Assembly (NCBI GenBank): GCA_951217055.1
Contig: OX578284.1
Coordinates: 31,398,187 to 31,462,186, forward strand
Source: Gerris lacustris
Lineage: Eukaryota; Arthropoda; Insecta; Hemiptera; Gerridae
Direction: 5' to 3'
Length of the DNA: 64,000 nucleotides
Shown: one piece after another, positions 58,940 through 64,000 of the stretch
Position numbering within the stretch: position 1 is the first letter of the stretch
Layout: the number at the start of each line of letters is the position of its first letter
The notes under the pieces: generated by a model
What the model was told of the DNA's origin: nothing
The model's database searches: none
What the model saw: only the letters and a program-made list of their open reading frames with translations
Program-made: the position numbers and the translations under genes

Positions 58940-61900
58940 AAATTATACTATTTCAAAAAAGTACAATTTGTGCATTATACGAATTAGAATGTTGTTATAA
59001 TTACAAAACTTAGTATGAATTATAACATGATTTTTTTTCAAAATTCGTCATCCCATAAAAAAAAAAATAAAAAGGTAATCGATATTGTTTCAATATTTAT
59101 TACTTTTTTAAATAATTGATTAAATTGGAAAAGAGTTAAATATTAAAAAAAGTATTTTTCTCTTAAACCATTTTTTTTAAAGAAGTGTCAAAAACAAAAA
59201 CTAAAATTCAGTCTCAAATTTTATATTTCGTAATTTTATATATATATGCATATATAAAAGAAAAGGAAAAATAATATTTTAATCTTACTGATAATTAATA
59301 ATAAAAATAAGAAGACTTGTCCTTTATTTTTTTATTTTATTATTTTATAAAAAAAAATTAAAAAAACAAATAAAAACCTGAATATTTGGTTTGTCCCAAT
59401 TTATGATTTTATAAATTAAAATTCAAACTCCTGATTATTCCCCCTAAAGTAAAAAGAAACTCCTTTAAAGTACAAAAAAAGTGTTCAAAAAATTGTATGT
59501 AAATGGAAAAAAAAAATTAAATAAGTCATAATTCAATTTTATAGATGTACCTCATCTTAATTGTTCACCTCTTGATTCAGTCATTGGTTAGTCTTTACTG
59601 TAGCCGATTTATAGAAATATTAAATAAAAAAATAAAAATATTAACCTAACTTTAATGCTGATAAAGAAAATTGATGTTTCAAAATTACTTTTTAAATAAT
59701 ATAAAATATCATCATTGAATAAGTTTTTTTTCTTCCTTAATATTGTGGACAAAATAACAATGGGTTGTTAATTATTTTTTAATACATTTAGAATAAAATT
59801 GAAAATTTTGTAATATTAATTACTTTTTGAAAATTAATATTTAAAAAATGAAAATCTATTTAAACGATTTTCAACGATCATTTAGACGATTGGTATTTTG
59901 TGAGTCATCTTCTGTAGGATTATGACTTATTAAGTATTGAACTATAAAAATTAATTAGAGGAAATATGTCTAAAATCTGTTTAGGAAAGGAATTTCCCCA
60001 CATTTTGTGTACAAATTATACACTGCATTAAAAAAAAACAATTTTTAATTATTAAAAAAATGAGGGGGAAAAAAATGTGTAAAAAACCTGAGAAGAAATA
60101 AGATATTTATATAATTTATGACGGTCCAATCATATATTTTCATTATATATTCATAAAAAAAAAATCAACACATTCTTTTATTGTTGGTGTTACTATGTTA
60201 ACTTGTGAACATCTCTTTTCTAAAAATATCACTTTTTCTAACTTCCATTCTTATTTTAAACCACACATTTTTTTTACACCACACATCATTTTTTAAAAAA
60301 TTCAATTTTTTCCCAGTAAATTATCACAAAACATTTTATTATGATACAAAAATATATTAAAAATCCTTCTCCTTTTTAATTTCATCTTTATTTTATCAAA
60401 TTTCATATGAAAATTCATTTTAAAGAAAAGTATATATCATAAAAATTAAATTTAAAGAAAAAAACCAAGGAAAATATTTTTTTTACAAAAAATCGTGGTT
60501 TTTTTTTTAAACTAGTCATTTTTTATATTTACTAATTATTCAAGTAAATATTTTTTCATTTCTTATATGTAAAAAAAAAAAAAATTAAAAATTAAAAAAA
60601 AATGTATATGTATGTATGTTTATTCGTGATGGAAAGAAATCATTATTTGTAAATGTTTAGGCTATTTCATTTTTTTCTATGTATCTTTCAAAATTAAAAA
60701 TAACATAAAATAAAGATGGGTGTTATATATTATAGGATATAAGGTTTAAAGATATTAAAATACTTCTTGTAAGCACACTTTATTTAATTTATTTCCTTCT
60801 TTCATACTATTTGTCCATATATTCCATTTTAAATTCTTAATTATTTTGTTTCTTTTCTCCCTGAAGGATTACTGAAGTAGCATTTACTTCTTGTTAGATA
60901 GTCTAAAAAAAATGAGCTAAATATGTTCCACATTTTTAGAAATAGATGTTACTGTAAGTAAATATTCATCCACTTTTTTCCTCCTATAAAGTAAAGAAAA
61001 ATCTTTGTTACTCATCTTTTGCCGAATATCTTGTGCAAATTATTTTTTATTTTTTCTTGGAACATAAAAGTCCTTCTTTAAATCATAATTTTTAAAATAT
61101 ATACATATATATATTTATATATATATATTTAAATTTTAATCGTAATTTTGACTTTAAATGACATACATGTTAATATCATACTTTTTACAAAAAAAAGTCC
61201 ATCCTTTATGTATTTAATTTTTTTTTTATAAAGCCGCAAAAATAAATAAAAACATTTTTATCTGAATAGTACAATTCATTTTATAAATGTGGCTTAAACA
61301 TCTACCTCAAAAGTTTCATGAATAAAAAAATAAAAATAAAAATAAATAAAACAGAAAATAAAATATATGTAGAAATAAAAAGAAAATACCTCCTTCATTT
61401 TCGGGTATTTTTCTTGTTTATATGTTACACTCTTACAAAACTTGTTATCCGATTTTCAGTCAGAGCTTTGTTTATAGTTTTTGAATAATATTTTAAATGT
61501 TATATTTTTTCTGTTACAATTTGCTCCTTTATTTTGTCAAAATCCATTTATTGGGTTTGTGTTTTTTTTTATATAAATAAATGATAAATACAGTTATTAT
61601 AATCTATTATTTCAAATTACCGTCAAAATAATTTTGTCGGTTATTATATTTTTTAATTATTATTATTTTATTCAAATACATTTATTACACTATCAATAGA
61701 AGCTGCCTTAATACAAACAATTTAAACAAATCAAAACAATATTTATGCGATGGGTATAACAATAATTATTAAATAGATATATATACAACAAAAAAAAGTG
61801 AAAGAATAAATTTATTCTATAGATAAATATACAAAAGTTAAAAAAAAAAAATGGATAATAAAATTTTAAAATAATTATTGGAAGACAAGCATAAATGTCC

Positions 61901-64000
61901 CCTAGAAATTTTAGCCTGTTTAATTATTTGCAACAATAATTTAGTTCAAGTAAATGAACTAACTTGAAATGTAAAAAAAATGCATAATTAGACGGATTGT
62001 TGGATTTCACTGTCATTTTAGTTTTTTGTTAAAGAATGCCTAATGAAAAATGTAAAGTTCTTAATTGATGATTTTTTTTTTTTTAGTTCTGTAATTTTAC
62101 GATTTTTGGCGATTGCCATCGTAATCTTACGACAAATTATTGTGAACTTTAGATGAATTATTGTAATCTTATTAATTATATTTGGTACTTTCCATTATTT
62201 GTAAAGCAATTTTTATTGAAAAAACCTTTGATTGGGTATGAACTAAACATTTTTTTTTATTAATATATATGTAAAATTTATGATGGTTTTGGAAAGCTGA
62301 AAAATCGGTAAATTATATTTTTACCTCTTCTAGTTTTGGAATTAACTTATTTTCCAATTTTTGAAATTTACTAAGAGAGAAAAAAACAACACATTTGTGT
62401 AGAATTGATGATCTCTAAGGAAGAAAAAAATTAATACCATAAACCTTTAATTTTTGCCTTCTCAAACATATTAAATTTATGAAATTTTATTTGGATGTTT
62501 GATTTAAAAACCCCTATTTTTTTATTCATTCTTTTTTTAAAAAAAAAATCAAAATTAGAATAAGGGTTTAAAATGAGAAAAAGGGAATTAAAAGAAAATT
62601 AAAATTATAAAATATCTCCTCAAGTACAAAATTTTGACAAATACCGAAAACAAATATAAATAAATAACATATTGTATCAACTTTATGTAAAAAAAAAGAC
62701 TCCTCTCCTCCAAAAAAATTGTTTGGGTAAGCCCACAAAAAGGAAATCAAAACTGATTTTAATTTTTAAAAATTTATAATCTTAAGGATTTTTCGTATTT
62801 TAAGAAATGTAAAAAAAAAAATAATTTTAAGGTAACATATCGTTAACATGTAACTAAATTATTGCAATTCGTTTTTTTGTGTACAATATTTTTTAAACTC
62901 TAGGCTATTTTATTATTGATTTTTATTATTATTATTGTTTTCTTTACTGTAATACTTTTTTTGTTGAGTTTCCTTTAAAAGGAATTTATATTTAAATTTT
63001 GTGATCCTTAGATTTTTTTAAATTTATTTTTCCGGAACCCCTCCCCCCCCCCTCCATTTTTTATATTAAATATTTTTTAATGCACAAAGGAAAACAAAAT
63101 ATGGTGTAAACAAATTGAGCTTTTTCAAAGGAGATATTTTTCATTCATTCTTTTATTAAAAATTGATGCCATTAATTTAAATAATAAATATTATTAGACA
63201 AATTTTTTAAATCGGTGTATAATAAAACAAATAAATATTTTTCATTGAAACATATCTTATTAAAAATTATATAAAATAAAAATTAATGTGCCAACTTGTA
63301 AATAAAAAAAAACATAATAAATATATATTTGTATTTCTAAGTCCCGTTAAATACAATTTTAACCTGGGTTTTTAAAATTTATGTAATTAAGGTTTTAAAA
63401 ATATAAAATAATTATATATATTACATATAATCCAGGTTTGTTCTTAGGTTAATATAAATATCAGTGTTTGTTAATTGTCATCATTGTTATTGTACTTAAG
63501 AGAAAAAAAATAAATTTAAAAAAAAAAAATATTAAAAATAAATTACTTATAAAATAATATTTTTTAGTTTTTAAAACTTTTTGAAAATGGGAAATATCTG
63601 ATTTTTAATAAAATCTAAAAAGAATGTTTTTATAATATTCTATTTACTTGTTTGATTGGGAAAATGTACAAGACATTAGTTTTATAAAGTTATAGTACCA
63701 TTATATAAATGTAATTGTAACATAGAGAGCTGAGATTAATAGGTAATTAGATCAAACAAAGATATTTGATTTATTCAACTTCAGGCCTGTTTAAGAGCAT
63801 AGGACAGCTTTAAAGATTCTCCAACCTGAACGATTAGTTGCCATTCTTTTAACTTCACTCCAGGTTTTGCCTCATTTCTTTACTTCTTTCTCTCCTTAAT
63901 CTGGATTACAATTGGTTTAAGGGAGCGTAGTGTCCCACAAATCTTCATTTAAAATGATCCTGCCATCTTATAAAGGAAATTTACACACCATATATAAATC
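58940..64000. other. AT-rich sequence downstream of the last recognised Z exon
   Basis: No exon, RNA gene or repeat family was recognised. Homopolymer A/T runs are frequent, and a C-tract lies at about 63040-63054. I found no further C-x2-C..H-x4-H module, so any other Z exon must lie beyond the window. The stretch from 63780 to 63960 is less AT-rich (AGGCCTGTTTAAGAGCATAG .. GGGAGCGTAGTGTCCCAC) and unassigned. Confidence 0.45.

Overview
This is a strongly AT-rich eukaryotic window with long introns, poly-A/poly-T tracts, microsatellites and many transposon relics. It holds one gene that can be supported securely: the insect Broad-Complex (broad, br), a BTB/zinc-finger transcription factor of the ecdysone response, on the plus strand. 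The BTB domain ([17 protein letters not shown] at its start) places the DNA in an insect. The repeat content would suit a hemipteran or another hemimetabolous insect, but that is only an impression.

Gene structure. Six common core exons were read from splice sites and phase: 29519-29704, 32244-32417, 35192-35332, 36915-37144, 38561-38760 and 42590-42652. They are followed by three mutually exclusive terminal zinc-finger exons (45217-45473, 54718-54956, 58186-58463), each with its own stop codon. Core plus any one terminal exon is an exact multiple of three: 1251, 1233 and 1272 nt, giving 416, 410 and 423 aa. The last core exon ends with one G of a split codon, and each terminal exon completes it in frame. 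This is the classic Broad layout of one BTB core spliced to alternative C2H2 modules that set DNA specificity. The 45217 exon carries only one C2H2 finger; the other two carry the usual pair. Further Z exons may lie beyond 64000.

1-29500 is upstream or 5' intron sequence without a convincing protein-coding gene. It holds minisatellites, a decayed Helitron helicase (minus strand, about 11060-11705), a foldback element (10644-11059), a TIR element with TAA target duplication (12973-13402), dispersed repeats, four patches of raised GC that could hold promoters or non-coding first exons, and a 1258-bp PIF/Harbinger-type element (28158-29415, TTA duplication, MADF ORF). The last ends 98 bp before the first coding exon.

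29514-64000 is the gene body. Its introns carry two copies of a large foldback element, a pair of about 600-bp repeats in inverted orientation around core exons 3 and 4, two hAT-like MITEs with intact 8-bp target duplications, a tRNA-derived SINE, a three-copy SINE-like family with 5S-like heads, and a TA-flanked mariner-like MITE. The most testable ideas are circular RNA or exon skipping driven by the inverted repeats, a tandem donor at core exon 2 that changes the protein by four residues, and the single-finger terminal exon. I saw no CRISPR array, functional tRNA or rRNA gene, or second host gene.
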